Below the pieces are notes generated by a model, which worked only from the letters and a program-made list of their open reading frames with translations, did no database searches and had not been told where the DNA came from. From NCBI RefSeq assembly GCF_027587375.1, contig NZ_JAMXIC010000026.1, positions 1 to 64,000 on the forward strand: a DNA stretch of 64,000 bases, given 5' to 3'. Of this stretch, positions 7,930 to 16,203 are shown one piece after another. Positions within the stretch are counted from its first letter, which is position 1. The number at the start of each line of letters is the position of its first letter. This DNA comes from Arthrobacter sp. B2a2-09 (lineage in GTDB: Bacteria > Actinomycetota > Actinomycetes > Actinomycetales > Micrococcaceae). A program made the translations under genes and the position numbers.

Positions 7930-7966
7930 GGCGCCCGTCACCTTCACATGGAAGGTGACGGGCGCC
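7930..7966 (-). terminator. 16-bp hairpin downstream of sucD
   Basis: A perfect 16-bp stem (arms 7930-7945 and 7951-7966) with a 5-nt loop, ACATG, lies 137 nt past the sucD stop. No T-run follows. It is the best candidate for the end of the sucCD transcript. Confidence 0.6.
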
Positions 7967-7974
7967 GATCCCCA

Positions 7975-8082
7975 GACGCTCCCACCGCTCGCAAGCTCGC
8001 GGCGGGTCCCTCGCGTCCGTGGGCCCTCCGGACGCTCCCACCGCTCGCAAGCTCGCGGCGGGTCCTCGCGTCCGTGGGCCCT
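7975..8082. repeat. Two near-identical 53-nt direct repeats
   Basis: Units start at 7975 and 8031, each running from GACGCTCCCACCGCTCG to GTGGGCCCT. The second unit lacks one C. Each unit contains a short internal inverted repeat (CCGC/GCGG around TCGCAAGCTC). The layout resembles dispersed palindromic intergenic repeats. It lies between sucD and the 16-bp hairpin. Confidence 0.8.
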
Positions 8083-8102
8083 GATTTGGGGGTCCCCGGA
8101 AC

Positions 8103-9005
8103 CTAGAGGGTTGCGAAGACCTCGCGGAGGAGCTTGGCGGTCTCGGACGGAGTCTTGCCGACCTTCACCCCTGCAGCTTCGAGAGCTTCCTTCTTGGCCT
8201 GTGCCGTACCCGCGGAGCCGGAGACGATGGCGCCAGCGTGGCCCATGGTCTTGCCCTCGGGGGCGGTGAAGCCTGCAACGTAGCCAACAACCGGCTTGGT
8301 GACGTTCGCCTTGATGAAGTCGGCTGCGCGCTCTTCAGCGTCGCCACCGATTTCGCCGATCATGACGATCGCCTTGGTCTCCGGGTCAGCCTCGAACGCA
8401 GCTAGGGCGTCGATGTGCGTGGTACCGATGACGGGGTCGCCACCGATTCCGATGGCGGTGGAGAAGCCGAGGTCGCGCAGTTCGTACATCATCTGGTAGG
8501 TCAAGGTACCGGACTTGGAGACCAAGCCGATGGGGCCCTTGCCCGTGATGTTTGCCGGGGTGATGCCAACCAGGGCTTCGCCCGGGGTGATGATGCCGGG
8601 GCAGTTCGGCCCGATGATGCGGGTGATCTGCTTGCCGTCAGCGTCCACCGTGGCCTGGGCGAGTGCCCAGAACTCGGCCGAGTCCTGAACCGGCACGCCT
8701 TCGGTGATGACAACGACCAGGCCGATGCCTGCTTCGATGGCTTCAACCACTGCGGCCTTGGTGAATGCCGGCGGAACGAAGACGATAGAGACGTCGGCGC
8801 CGGTCTCGGCAATGGCTTCCTTGACGGTGCCGAAGACGGTGATTTCCTTGTCGCCGTGCAGCACCGTGGTGCCGGCCTTGCGGGCGTTGACGCCACCGAC
8901 GATGTTGGTGCCGGCCTTGAGCATCAGGGCGGTGTGCTTGGTGCCTTCGCCGCCGGTGATGCCCTGGACGATGACCTTGGAGTCCTTGTTCAGATAAATA
9001 GACAT
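8103..9005 (-). CDS. sucD: Succinyl-CoA ligase (ADP-forming) alpha subunit
   Basis: A TCA-cycle enzyme subunit that binds CoA and carries the phosphohistidine intermediate. At 300 residues it has the standard length. The N-terminal CoA-binding Rossmann part has VQGITGGEGTKHT. The phospho-His is in GHAGAIVSG (His256), and IGEIGGDAEE and IGPNCPGIITPGEA are family signatures. It begins 12 nt after sucC and is in the same operon. Confidence 0.97.
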   Translation of the reverse strand: MSIYLNKDSKVIVQGITGGEGTKHTALMLKAGTNIVGGVNARKAGTTVLHGDKEITVFGTVKEAIAETGADVSIVFVPPAFTKAAVVEAIEAGIGLVVVITEGVPVQDSAEFWALAQATVDADGKQITRIIGPNCPGIITPGEALVGITPANITGKGPIGLVSKSGTLTYQMMYELRDLGFSTAIGIGGDPVIGTTHIDALAAFEADPETKAIVMIGEIGGDAEERAADFIKANVTKPVVGYVAGFTAPEGKTMGHAGAIVSGSAGTAQAKKEALEAAGVKVGKTPSETAKLLREVFATL

Positions 9006-9017
9006 TGTGAGGTCCCT

Positions 9018-10187
9018 TTACTTCGCTGCGTTGGCGAGCTCGGCGGCCTTGTCGGCGCCCTCGTCCATGGTGGCTGCCAGGGTAACCAGCGGGTGGTTGG
9101 CCTCGGCCAGGATGCGGCGGCCCTCTTCGACATTGTTGCCATCGAGGCGGACAACCAGCGGCTTGTTGGCGTTGGTGCCAAGCTCGGCCAGTGCACCGAC
9201 GATGCCCTTTGCCACAGCGTCACACGCGGTGATGCCACCGAAGACGTTCACGAAAACGCTCTTGACTTGCTCGTCACCGAGGATGACGTCCAGGCCAGCG
9301 GCCATGACCTCAGCAGAGGCTCCACCGCCGATGTCCAGGAAGTTGGCCGGCTTGACGTTGCCGTGGTTTTCGCCTGCGTAAGCAACGACGTCGAGGGTGG
9401 ACATCACAAGACCGGCGCCGTTGCCGATGATGCCAACCGAACCGTCAAGCTTCACGTAGTTCAGGTCCTGCGCCTTGGCCTTGGCCTCGAGCGGGTCGGC
9501 TGCGTCCTTGTCCTCAAGTTCATTGTGGTGAACGTGGCGGAAGCCGGCGTTTTCGTCCAGCGAGACCTTGCCGTCAAGGGCAACGATGTCGCCAGCGCCG
9601 GTCTTGACCAAGGGGTTGACCTCAACAAGGGTTGCGTCTTCCTTCTTGAAGACGTCCCAGAGCTTGAGGATGACGGAGGCGACCTTGCCACGCAGTTCCT
9701 CGGAGAAACCGGCTGCGGCAACGATTTCGTCGGCCTTGGCCTGGTCGATTCCGACGGCGGGATCGATGGCGACCTTGGCGAGTGCCTCGGGGCGCTCTAC
9801 GGCAAGCTGTTCGATTTCCATGCCGCCTTCAACCGAGCACATGGCCAGGTAGTTGCGGTTGGCCCGGTCCAGGAGGACGGAGAAGTAGTACTCCTCGGCG
9901 ATGTCCGCGCCGGCCGCGATCATGACCTTGTTGACGGTGTGGCCCTTGATGTCCATGCCAAGGATGTTGGTGGCGTGCTCAAGCGCTTCGTCAGCGGACT
10001 TTGCGACCTTGACACCGCCGGCCTTGCCACGGCCACCGACCTTTACCTGCGCCTTGACGACGGTCACGCCGCCGATGTTCTCGGCAGCAGCCTTTGCCTC
10101 TTCAGGGGTGTGCGCCACGATGCCGGCGAGCACGGGTACACCGTGCGCTTCGAACATATCGCGCGCCTGATATTCAAACAGGTCCAC
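9018..10187 (-). CDS. sucC: Succinyl-CoA ligase (ADP-forming) beta subunit
   Basis: A 389-residue ATP-grasp subunit that determines nucleotide specificity in the succinyl-CoA to succinate step. The N-terminus MDLFEYQARDMFEAHGVPV, the KAQVKVGGRGKAGGVK lysine/glycine segment, VEVNPLVKT (metal ligands) and the C-terminal VNVFGGITACD are all diagnostic. The start is GTG 10187. It is the first gene of sucCD. The 284 nt upstream of it (10188-10471) hold the pcrA terminator and presumably the sucCD promoter, for which I cannot choose a convincing -10/-35 pair. Confidence 0.97.
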   Translation of the reverse strand: MDLFEYQARDMFEAHGVPVLAGIVAHTPEEAKAAAENIGGVTVVKAQVKVGGRGKAGGVKVAKSADEALEHATNILGMDIKGHTVNKVMIAAGADIAEEYYFSVLLDRANRNYLAMCSVEGGMEIEQLAVERPEALAKVAIDPAVGIDQAKADEIVAAAGFSEELRGKVASVILKLWDVFKKEDATLVEVNPLVKTGAGDIVALDGKVSLDENAGFRHVHHNELEDKDAADPLEAKAKAQDLNYVKLDGSVGIIGNGAGLVMSTLDVVAYAGENHGNVKPANFLDIGGGASAEVMAAGLDVILGDEQVKSVFVNVFGGITACDAVAKGIVGALAELGTNANKPLVVRLDGNNVEEGRRILAEANHPLVTLAATMDEGADKAAELANAAK

Positions 10188-10397
10188 GGTTTAGTGTCCT
10201 TCTACGTCGAAGTAGTTTCTGTACAGCCGGAAACCACGGTGACCGCGAAAACCGGCTGCGGATAGGTGCGCATCGAACGGCCGCCAGGCAGCCGGTCACA
10301 TTGCGCAAGTTCCTCTCGAACTTTAGCCCCCCGGGGAGGCCAGCCGGTTCTACAGTACCTGTTAAGTGAGTAAGCACACACTTCTATCGACCGTAGA

Positions 10398-10421
10398 AAA
10401 ACCGCTATATGACGCGGTTTT
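10398..10421 (-). terminator. Intrinsic terminator downstream of pcrA
   Basis: An 8-bp stem AAAACCGC/GCGGTTTT (10398-10405 and 10414-10421) with an 8-nt loop. Read on the minus strand it ends GCGGTTTTTC, a usable T-run, 50 nt past the pcrA stop. Confidence 0.65.
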
Positions 10422-10471
10422 CCGGCGCGCCAGACTCACGTCATGCTAGGCCGACAGGACGCGGGGAGCCG

Positions 10472-13033
10472 CTAGGAATCCAGTTTGGTCAGCGGCGCGT
10501 AACGCAACAGCAGCCGTTTCTCCCCGACGTCGAACGTCACCTTCGCCACGGTCTTGTCACCGGCGCCTTCGATGCCGATCACGGTGCCGTTGCCGAAGCT
10601 CGTGTGGTTCACTTTGTCCCCCACGACGACGGCGACCACTTCCTTTTGCGGCTGGACGCGGTTGCGTACGACGGCGGCCGGCACGTCGGCGTTGAAACCG
10701 GCGGTTGGGCTGGCGGCAGCTCCGCGCGAGGTACCGGCACCCCAGAAGGAGCCGCCGTAACGCCCGGAACCGATGGGCGCGTTGCCCCAGCCGCTCACTT
10801 GGCGGGAGGTACCTTCGCGCTTCCACTCCACGAGACCGGTGGGGATCTCCTCAAGGAATTGGCTGGCGGGGTTGTATTGGCTCTGGCCCCACATGCTGCG
10901 GACCTCCGAACGGGTCACATAGAGGCGCTTCCGTGCACGGGTGAGGCCCACGTAGGCCAGGCGACGCTCTTCTGCCAGTTCTTTGGGATCCGTTGCGGAA
11001 CGCTGATGCGGGAACAACCCGTGCTCCATGCCGGTCAGGAAGACCACGGGGAATTCCAAGCCCTTGGCCGTGTGGAGCGTCATGAGCGTGACCACGCCCA
11101 TCCGCTTGGCCTCTGCCACGGCGGCGGCAGCGTCCTCGGAGGATCCCTCGGGAGCGTCCGGGATCTGGTCGGCGTCGGCTACTAGGGAGACTTGCTCCAG
11201 GAACTCACCCAGCGAGCCTTCGGGGTTGTCGCGCTCGTATTCCCGGACCACCGCCACCAATTCGGCGAGGTTTTCCACGCGGGATTCGTCTTGCGGATCG
11301 GTGCTGGCGCGGAGCCCGGCAAGGTACCCGGTTTGTTCCAGGACAGCTTCCAAAGCTGCCGCGGCCCCGGAACCCGAGGCCACTTCGGCCAGGTCATCCA
11401 GGAGTTTCACGAAGCCCAGAACTGCGTTCACGGAGCGGGTGGCCATGCCGGGAGCCTGGTCTGCCTTGCGTGCCGCAGTCATGAACGACGTCCGTTCCCG
11501 TTCGGCGAGCGCCGCCACGGCACCTTCGGCACGATCGCCGATTCCCCGCTTGGGTTCGTTGAGGACGCGACGCAAATTGACGTCGTCGTCCGGGTTCACC
11601 AGGACGCGAAGGTACGCGAGGGCGTCCTTGATTTCCTTGCGCTCGTAGAAGCGGGTGCCACCCACCACTTTGTACGGCAGTCCGACGCGGACCAGGACGT
11701 CTTCAATGGAGCGGGACTGGGCGTTGGTGCGGTAGAAAATGGCGACGTCGCCTGGACGCAGGCCCTCTTCGTCCTGGAGCCGGTCGATTTCCTTGGCGAT
11801 GAACTGGGCTTCGTCGTGCTCGTTCTCCCCCACGTAGCCGATGATCTTCTCGCCGTCGCCCTCGGCCGTCCAGAGTTTCTTGTCCGGGCGGTTGGGGTTG
11901 CGCGAAATAACGGAGTTCGCCGCGCTCAGGATGTTCTGGGTGGAGCGGTAGTTCTGCTCCAACTTGATGGTGCGCGCTTCCGGGTAGTCCTTCTCGAATT
12001 CGACGATGTTGCGGATGTCCGCACCACGGAAGGCGTAGATGGATTGGTCGGAGTCGCCGACGACGGTCAGCTCGCTCGCTTGGGGACCCTCGCCGACGAT
12101 TTCGCGGACCAATGCGTACTGCGCGTGGTTGGTGTCCTGGTATTCGTCCACGAGTACGTGACGGAAACGACGGCGGTAGGACTCTGCGAGCGCGGGGAAG
12201 GCCCGGAACATGTAGACGGTCTGCGCGATGAGGTCATCGAAGTCCATGGCGTTGGCCTGGCGCAAGCGCTGGGTGTAGCCCTTGAAGACCTCGGCAACGG
12301 CCTGCTCGAAGGGATCGTTGTAATTAGCGCTGGAAGAGTACGCGTCGTCGTCGATGAGCTCGTTCTTGAGGGCGGAGATCTTGTGCTGGATGGCCTTGGG
12401 CGCGAACTTCTTGGGGTCAAGGTCCAGGTTCTTCGCTACGAGGGTTATGAGCCGCAGGGAGTCCGCGGAGTCGTAGATGGAGAAGTTGGAGTTCAGCCCC
12501 ACGTTGGCGGCTTCGCGGCGCAGGATACGCACGCAGGAGGAGTGAAACGTGGAGATCCACATGGACTTGGCGCGGGCACCCACCAGGGCTTCGATGCGTT
12601 CCCGCATTTCCGCCGCTGCCTTGTTGGTGAAGGTGATGGCCAGGATCTCGCCGTGGTGGGCCCGTCTGGTGGCGATCAGGTACGCAATGCGGTTTGACAG
12701 GACGCGGGTCTTACCTGAACCCGCACCGGCGACGATCAGCAAGGGGCTGCCGGCATGTTTGACGGCTTCCTCCTGCTGGGGGTTCAACCCTTGGAGCAAT
12801 GCCTCCGCAGACGGCAAGCCCGAGTGGCCCCCGTCGTGCCCGCCGCCGGGCGTCCCACCCAAAGACACACCCCCACCAGGCGCACCCCCACCGGGCGCAG
12901 TGCCACCGGGCGCCGGGCTGCTGGGCGCTGGGCCGCTTCCGGCGTGCGACAGCATGGCCGGAGCGGCCTTGGTGGCAGCTCTGCTTGCAGCTTTGAAGGG
13001 GCCATCTGCGTACGGGTCAAACAACATATCCAT
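10472..13033 (-). CDS. pcrA: ATP-dependent DNA helicase PcrA/UvrD
   Basis: An SF1A 3'-5' helicase for excision repair and replication-fork maintenance, about 853 residues from ATG 13033. Motifs in order: Q-motif GLNPQQEEAV, Walker A AGAGSGKTR, motif Ia ITFTNKAAAEM, Walker B VDEYQDTN, motif III VVGDSDQSIYAFRGA, motif IV KLEQNYRS, motif V TLMTLHTAKGLEF and motif VI YVGLTRARK. The C-terminal tail ends in a PcrA-type VGDKVNHTSFGNGTVIG domain. The N-terminus has an unusual Gly/Pro-rich linker of more than 40 residues (repeats of APGGG) before the Q-motif. A TTG start at 13102 is possible but lacks a ribosome site, while TAGACT lies 10 nt before ATG 13033. Confidence 0.95.
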   Translation of the reverse strand: MDMLFDPYADGPFKAASRAATKAAPAMLSHAGSGPAPSSPAPGGTAPGGGAPGGGVSLGGTPGGGHDGGHSGLPSAEALLQGLNPQQEEAVKHAGSPLLIVAGAGSGKTRVLSNRIAYLIATRRAHHGEILAITFTNKAAAEMRERIEALVGARAKSMWISTFHSSCVRILRREAANVGLNSNFSIYDSADSLRLITLVAKNLDLDPKKFAPKAIQHKISALKNELIDDDAYSSSANYNDPFEQAVAEVFKGYTQRLRQANAMDFDDLIAQTVYMFRAFPALAESYRRRFRHVLVDEYQDTNHAQYALVREIVGEGPQASELTVVGDSDQSIYAFRGADIRNIVEFEKDYPEARTIKLEQNYRSTQNILSAANSVISRNPNRPDKKLWTAEGDGEKIIGYVGENEHDEAQFIAKEIDRLQDEEGLRPGDVAIFYRTNAQSRSIEDVLVRVGLPYKVVGGTRFYERKEIKDALAYLRVLVNPDDDVNLRRVLNEPKRGIGDRAEGAVAALAERERTSFMTAARKADQAPGMATRSVNAVLGFVKLLDDLAEVASGSGAAAALEAVLEQTGYLAGLRASTDPQDESRVENLAELVAVVREYERDNPEGSLGEFLEQVSLVADADQIPDAPEGSSEDAAAAVAEAKRMGVVTLMTLHTAKGLEFPVVFLTGMEHGLFPHQRSATDPKELAEERRLAYVGLTRARKRLYVTRSEVRSMWGQSQYNPASQFLEEIPTGLVEWKREGTSRQVSGWGNAPIGSGRYGGSFWGAGTSRGAAASPTAGFNADVPAAVVRNRVQPQKEVVAVVVGDKVNHTSFGNGTVIGIEGAGDKTVAKVTFDVGEKRLLLRYAPLTKLDS

Positions 13034-13205
13034 GGTGTTTACCAGTCTAGGCGGTGGCTCTGACACTGAAGGACCCGCATGATCTTCCTCGGTATCCGTC
13101 AAATACCGGCTCAGGCGGGAAATACCGCGGTTCCGAAGCCCTCTCCCACTTATGCTTCTAGAAGCTACAAGTTCGCTGGCTCAGGGACACATCTGAAGGA
13201 ACGGC

Positions 13206-14387
13206 ATGCGCAGAAAACGAGGGGTTTGGAGTACGCGCCGTCCCGGTGTGGTGTCGAAATACGGAACCCTCCTGGGGTTGTGCGTCACCACTGCGTCAAG
13301 CTTGTTCATGGCTGCGGCTAACCGGCTCCAGCCGTGGGAATTCGTCGGCGCATACCTTGTCCTGGCCGGGGTCCTCGTCTGTTTCGCATTGATGCTCCGC
13401 TCGGATGCGTGGCCCCAGCGCGTGGCGATTCTGCTGGGGCTGATCTTGCTCGCGGAACTGTTGGGCTCCGAACAACGCGACGAGTTCAATCCCGTTTTCC
13501 TCCCTTACACCCTGGTCCTCTCGGCAAGTTCCGTCCTCGTCTTCTCGATGCGCAAAACCTGGCGCTCGATGCTGTTCACATTCACGGCGTTCCTGCTGGT
13601 TCTGGGGTACACGGTTATCTCGGCCTTGGTGGCGGGCGTCCGTCCCGCGAGCGCTTACATGCTGACGGCGATATGGTTCATCACCTTGGCGATGCGCCTT
13701 GGCGGACCACGGGCCTTGGCCCTGTATTGGGGCGACTTCGCCGTGCGCCAGGGGTCCGCGGCAGCCCACATCGTGGCCCAGAACCGGCGCAGCTCCGTGG
13801 CCTGGAACGCGAGGCATTTGCACGACACCGCCTTGCGCACCCTCACCGTGATCGGCCGCCAAGGCGCCGGTGTCTCCTCGAAGGAACTGGGAGAAATGCT
13901 CGACGCCGGCACCTCCTCGGAAACGGCGGCCCGGCTGGGGCCCACGCTGCAGGGATGGGCCGACGTCGACTTCGGCGCTTCGACGCCTCCCAAGACTCCG
14001 GAACCTGGCGACCTCGCCGTTCGGCTGCGGCGGGTCGCCGAGAAACGGGCACGGGACGGCTTCAGTGTGGAGATCCACGGGATGACCGGGCCGCTGGCCG
14101 AACCTGTCCAAGCTGCCTTGCTGGCGGCCGTGGATGAATGCATCCTGAACGCCGACAGGCACGCTGGCGCAGGACATGTGGATGTCCTGCTATCCCGGAC
14201 CTCGGATCACGTGTCAGTGGTCGTCAGCGATTCCGGTTGTGGGTTTGACCCTTCGAAGCTCCCCACCGACAGGCTGGGCGTCAAGGAATCCGTCCTCGCC
14301 CGGATGCGCGATGCCGGTGGACGTGCGAAGGTCTTTTCCGCGCCTGGACGAGGAACCACGATCCTGCTCGAAGCCGTGGCCGCATGA
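13206..14387 (+). CDS. Membrane sensor histidine kinase (NarL-partner type)
   Basis: A 393-residue protein. Residues about 20-170 hold five or six membrane helices with no sizeable extracellular loop, so it probably senses a membrane or cytoplasmic cue. A HisKA_3-like dimerisation motif, ARHLHDTALRTL, carries the presumed phospho-His. The ATPase domain has an N-box ECILNADRHAGAG, G1 DSGCGFD and G2 APGRGTTILLE. AAGGAA precedes the ATG. It overlaps the next gene by ATGA, and a LuxR-type regulator follows two genes on, so the three act as one unit. The signal is unknown; proximity to the exosortase locus suggests envelope regulation. Confidence 0.82.
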   Translation: MRRKRGVWSTRRPGVVSKYGTLLGLCVTTASSLFMAAANRLQPWEFVGAYLVLAGVLVCFALMLRSDAWPQRVAILLGLILLAELLGSEQRDEFNPVFLPYTLVLSASSVLVFSMRKTWRSMLFTFTAFLLVLGYTVISALVAGVRPASAYMLTAIWFITLAMRLGGPRALALYWGDFAVRQGSAAAHIVAQNRRSSVAWNARHLHDTALRTLTVIGRQGAGVSSKELGEMLDAGTSSETAARLGPTLQGWADVDFGASTPPKTPEPGDLAVRLRRVAEKRARDGFSVEIHGMTGPLAEPVQAALLAAVDECILNADRHAGAGHVDVLLSRTSDHVSVVVSDSGCGFDPSKLPTDRLGVKESVLARMRDAGGRAKVFSAPGRGTTILLEAVAA

Positions 14388-15559
14388 CAATGCCGGCCAT
14401 GTCACAGACCAGCGTGCCGCGAACCAATATAAGGGGACCGCTCTTCGTGTCCCGCGGGATTTTGGCGACAGCCTGCTTCGTGCTGTGGATCCTCAATTTC
14501 TATCTCGCTTTTGAAGCCGGCAGCAAGAGGGGCGCCGCCCCCTGGCACGTCCTGGTTACCGGCCTGGACTTGTTGGCACTCCTCGTCGCCGTCCAGGCAT
14601 CCGATGCCGCCACCCCACGGGCCCGGCTGGCCAATCTGCGTGCCACGTGGCTGGTCTTGGCAATTGGCTCCGGTTGCTGCGCCGCATTGGCTACCGTGCA
14701 GGAGACGGGGCTCGCCCTGATCGGAGCGAATGCCCTGCTCTCCGGTGTCGCTGTCCTCCTTGTGTCCCATCTCTGGAATCTTCGTGGATTCGTCACCCTC
14801 GCGGTCGCGACCGCGGCGGTCAACACAGCCCTCTACTCTGTCACTCCCGGAGCCGATCCGCGCACGACGTCGAACATCCTCTTCCTTTCGCTCCTTCCCG
14901 GTGTGGTCGGAACGATGAGCGTGTTAATGCGCAGGGACGCCATCCAGCGGAAGGGCGCGAGCGGCCTGAGTGAACGGCTCGACGCTTTGACGCGGGCCAT
15001 CCACGCCAAAACGTCCGCACGGGAGCTCGAACTAGCGATCACCAAGACCCAGATCGATGAATTGTTCGCCAAGGTGGCGCAGGCACCGTCATTGCCTTTG
15101 GACCCTGCGGTGGCCCAGGAAGCGATGGAACTTGCGGGTCATTTACGCCAGTTGTTGCTGGCGGAATGGTCCGACAATTGGCTCGCAGAGGCGTTGGAAC
15201 TGGAGGGCCTGGGCGGCAGTGTCACTGTTGCCCAGCCAAGTGACGTGGTGGAAGAGCTGCCGGAGAGCTCACGCCCGGCCATCCTGACTGCCACTATGCT
15301 GATGGCCGTGGGCGCCACGTTGCGAGGCACGCACCGGCACGGCACCACTCCACGGCCAGGGGCGGCACACCGCATCCATTTCTTCGCGGAGAAGTCCGGC
15401 CAGGACGGTGCACGCCTGACATGGCGCATTGGCGGAGTTCACAAGAATCACCTCTCACCTCTGTTGTGGACCGAGCTGGATTCGCTGGGCCGTGCAAAAG
15501 CCCACAATGACCGTGAAGGCTGCAGCATCGTGGTTGACACAGCGGGGTGGCGACGTTGA
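14384..15559 (+). CDS. Membrane protein, probable degenerate kinase partner
   Basis: A 391-residue protein with about six membrane helices in residues 20-180 (LATACFVLWILNFYLAF, VLVTGLDLLALLVAV and others), then a cytoplasmic helical region and an alpha/beta tail. It overlaps both neighbours (4 nt upstream, 13 nt downstream) and matches the preceding kinase in size and layout. I see no phospho-accepting His motif, N-box or glycine-rich G boxes, so it is probably not catalytic. It may be a non-catalytic dimer partner or an accessory sensor. That role is inference from architecture. Confidence 0.6.
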   Translation: MTMPAMSQTSVPRTNIRGPLFVSRGILATACFVLWILNFYLAFEAGSKRGAAPWHVLVTGLDLLALLVAVQASDAATPRARLANLRATWLVLAIGSGCCAALATVQETGLALIGANALLSGVAVLLVSHLWNLRGFVTLAVATAAVNTALYSVTPGADPRTTSNILFLSLLPGVVGTMSVLMRRDAIQRKGASGLSERLDALTRAIHAKTSARELELAITKTQIDELFAKVAQAPSLPLDPAVAQEAMELAGHLRQLLLAEWSDNWLAEALELEGLGGSVTVAQPSDVVEELPESSRPAILTATMLMAVGATLRGTHRHGTTPRPGAAHRIHFFAEKSGQDGARLTWRIGGVHKNHLSPLLWTELDSLGRAKAHNDREGCSIVVDTAGWRR

Positions 15560-16203
15560 CCCGCGTTCTGCTCATCGACCACCACCAGCTTTTGATCGAC
15601 TCCTTGTCGCAGTGGCTTCTCATCAATGCTCCAGAAATCCGCGTCGTGGCCGGGGTCTCTTGCTGGCCCCTCGAAGGCCTAGTGCCCACAGGTGACGGTG
15701 CCGGCAAGGCGGATGTCGCCGTCGTGGGCGAACTGCAGGGACGCGAGGCCGGGAATCTTGCCAGCACCATCTCTTCGCTGACGGCGTCTGGGACGCAAGT
15801 GGTCCTCCTCGTGGACCAGCTGCCTGTGGTGGCCATCAGCTCAGCCCTCGACGCCGGCGCGCTGGCCATTGTGCCCAAGTCCGCTGATCCGGGCCATACC
15901 GCAGCGGCGATCCGTGCGGCGGCATCCGGCCAGCGATACCTCCATCCGGATATCAAGGGAATGCTTGAGTCAACAGCCAGCACGAGAGTCGAGTTGTCAG
16001 CCAGGGAACGGCGGCTTATGGAGCTGTACCTTGGACCCATGCCTCGAAGCGTCAGGGAGGTGGCTGAGCTTTTGGGGATCAGCGAGCAGACGGTCAAGTC
16101 CCACCTGCACCGGGTGCGTCAGCGCTTTGCGGCCGCTGGCTTCAACGTGGGAAACATCATCAGCCTCCAGGATCAGCTTCGAAAAGACGGCTGGTTGAGC
16201 TAA
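15547..16203 (+). CDS. LuxR-type response regulator with degenerate receiver
   Basis: A 218-residue protein. The N-terminal 120 residues follow the receiver fold (VLLIDHHQLLIDSL, ADVAVVGELQG, VVLLVD, ALAIVPKSA), but the phospho-acceptor Asp expected after VAVV is replaced by Gly-Glu and the acidic pair is DHH. The conserved Lys of PKSA remains. The C-terminal LuxR HTH reads ARERRLMELYLGPMPRSVREVAELLGISEQTVKSHLHRV by segments. The start is GTG 15547. The stop codon overlaps the stop of the convergent membrane-protein gene by 4 nt. It may be a phosphorylation-independent regulator controlled by protein contact. Confidence 0.8.
   Translation: MATLTRVLLIDHHQLLIDSLSQWLLINAPEIRVVAGVSCWPLEGLVPTGDGAGKADVAVVGELQGREAGNLASTISSLTASGTQVVLLVDQLPVVAISSALDAGALAIVPKSADPGHTAAAIRAAASGQRYLHPDIKGMLESTASTRVELSARERRLMELYLGPMPRSVREVAELLGISEQTVKSHLHRVRQRFAAAGFNVGNIISLQDQLRKDGWLS

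Noticed and set aside
8415..10265. A 616-codon plus-strand open frame
   Set aside because: It lies antisense to sucC and sucD, has repetitive Asp/Gly/Val composition typical of reversed GC-rich codons and no recognisable domain.
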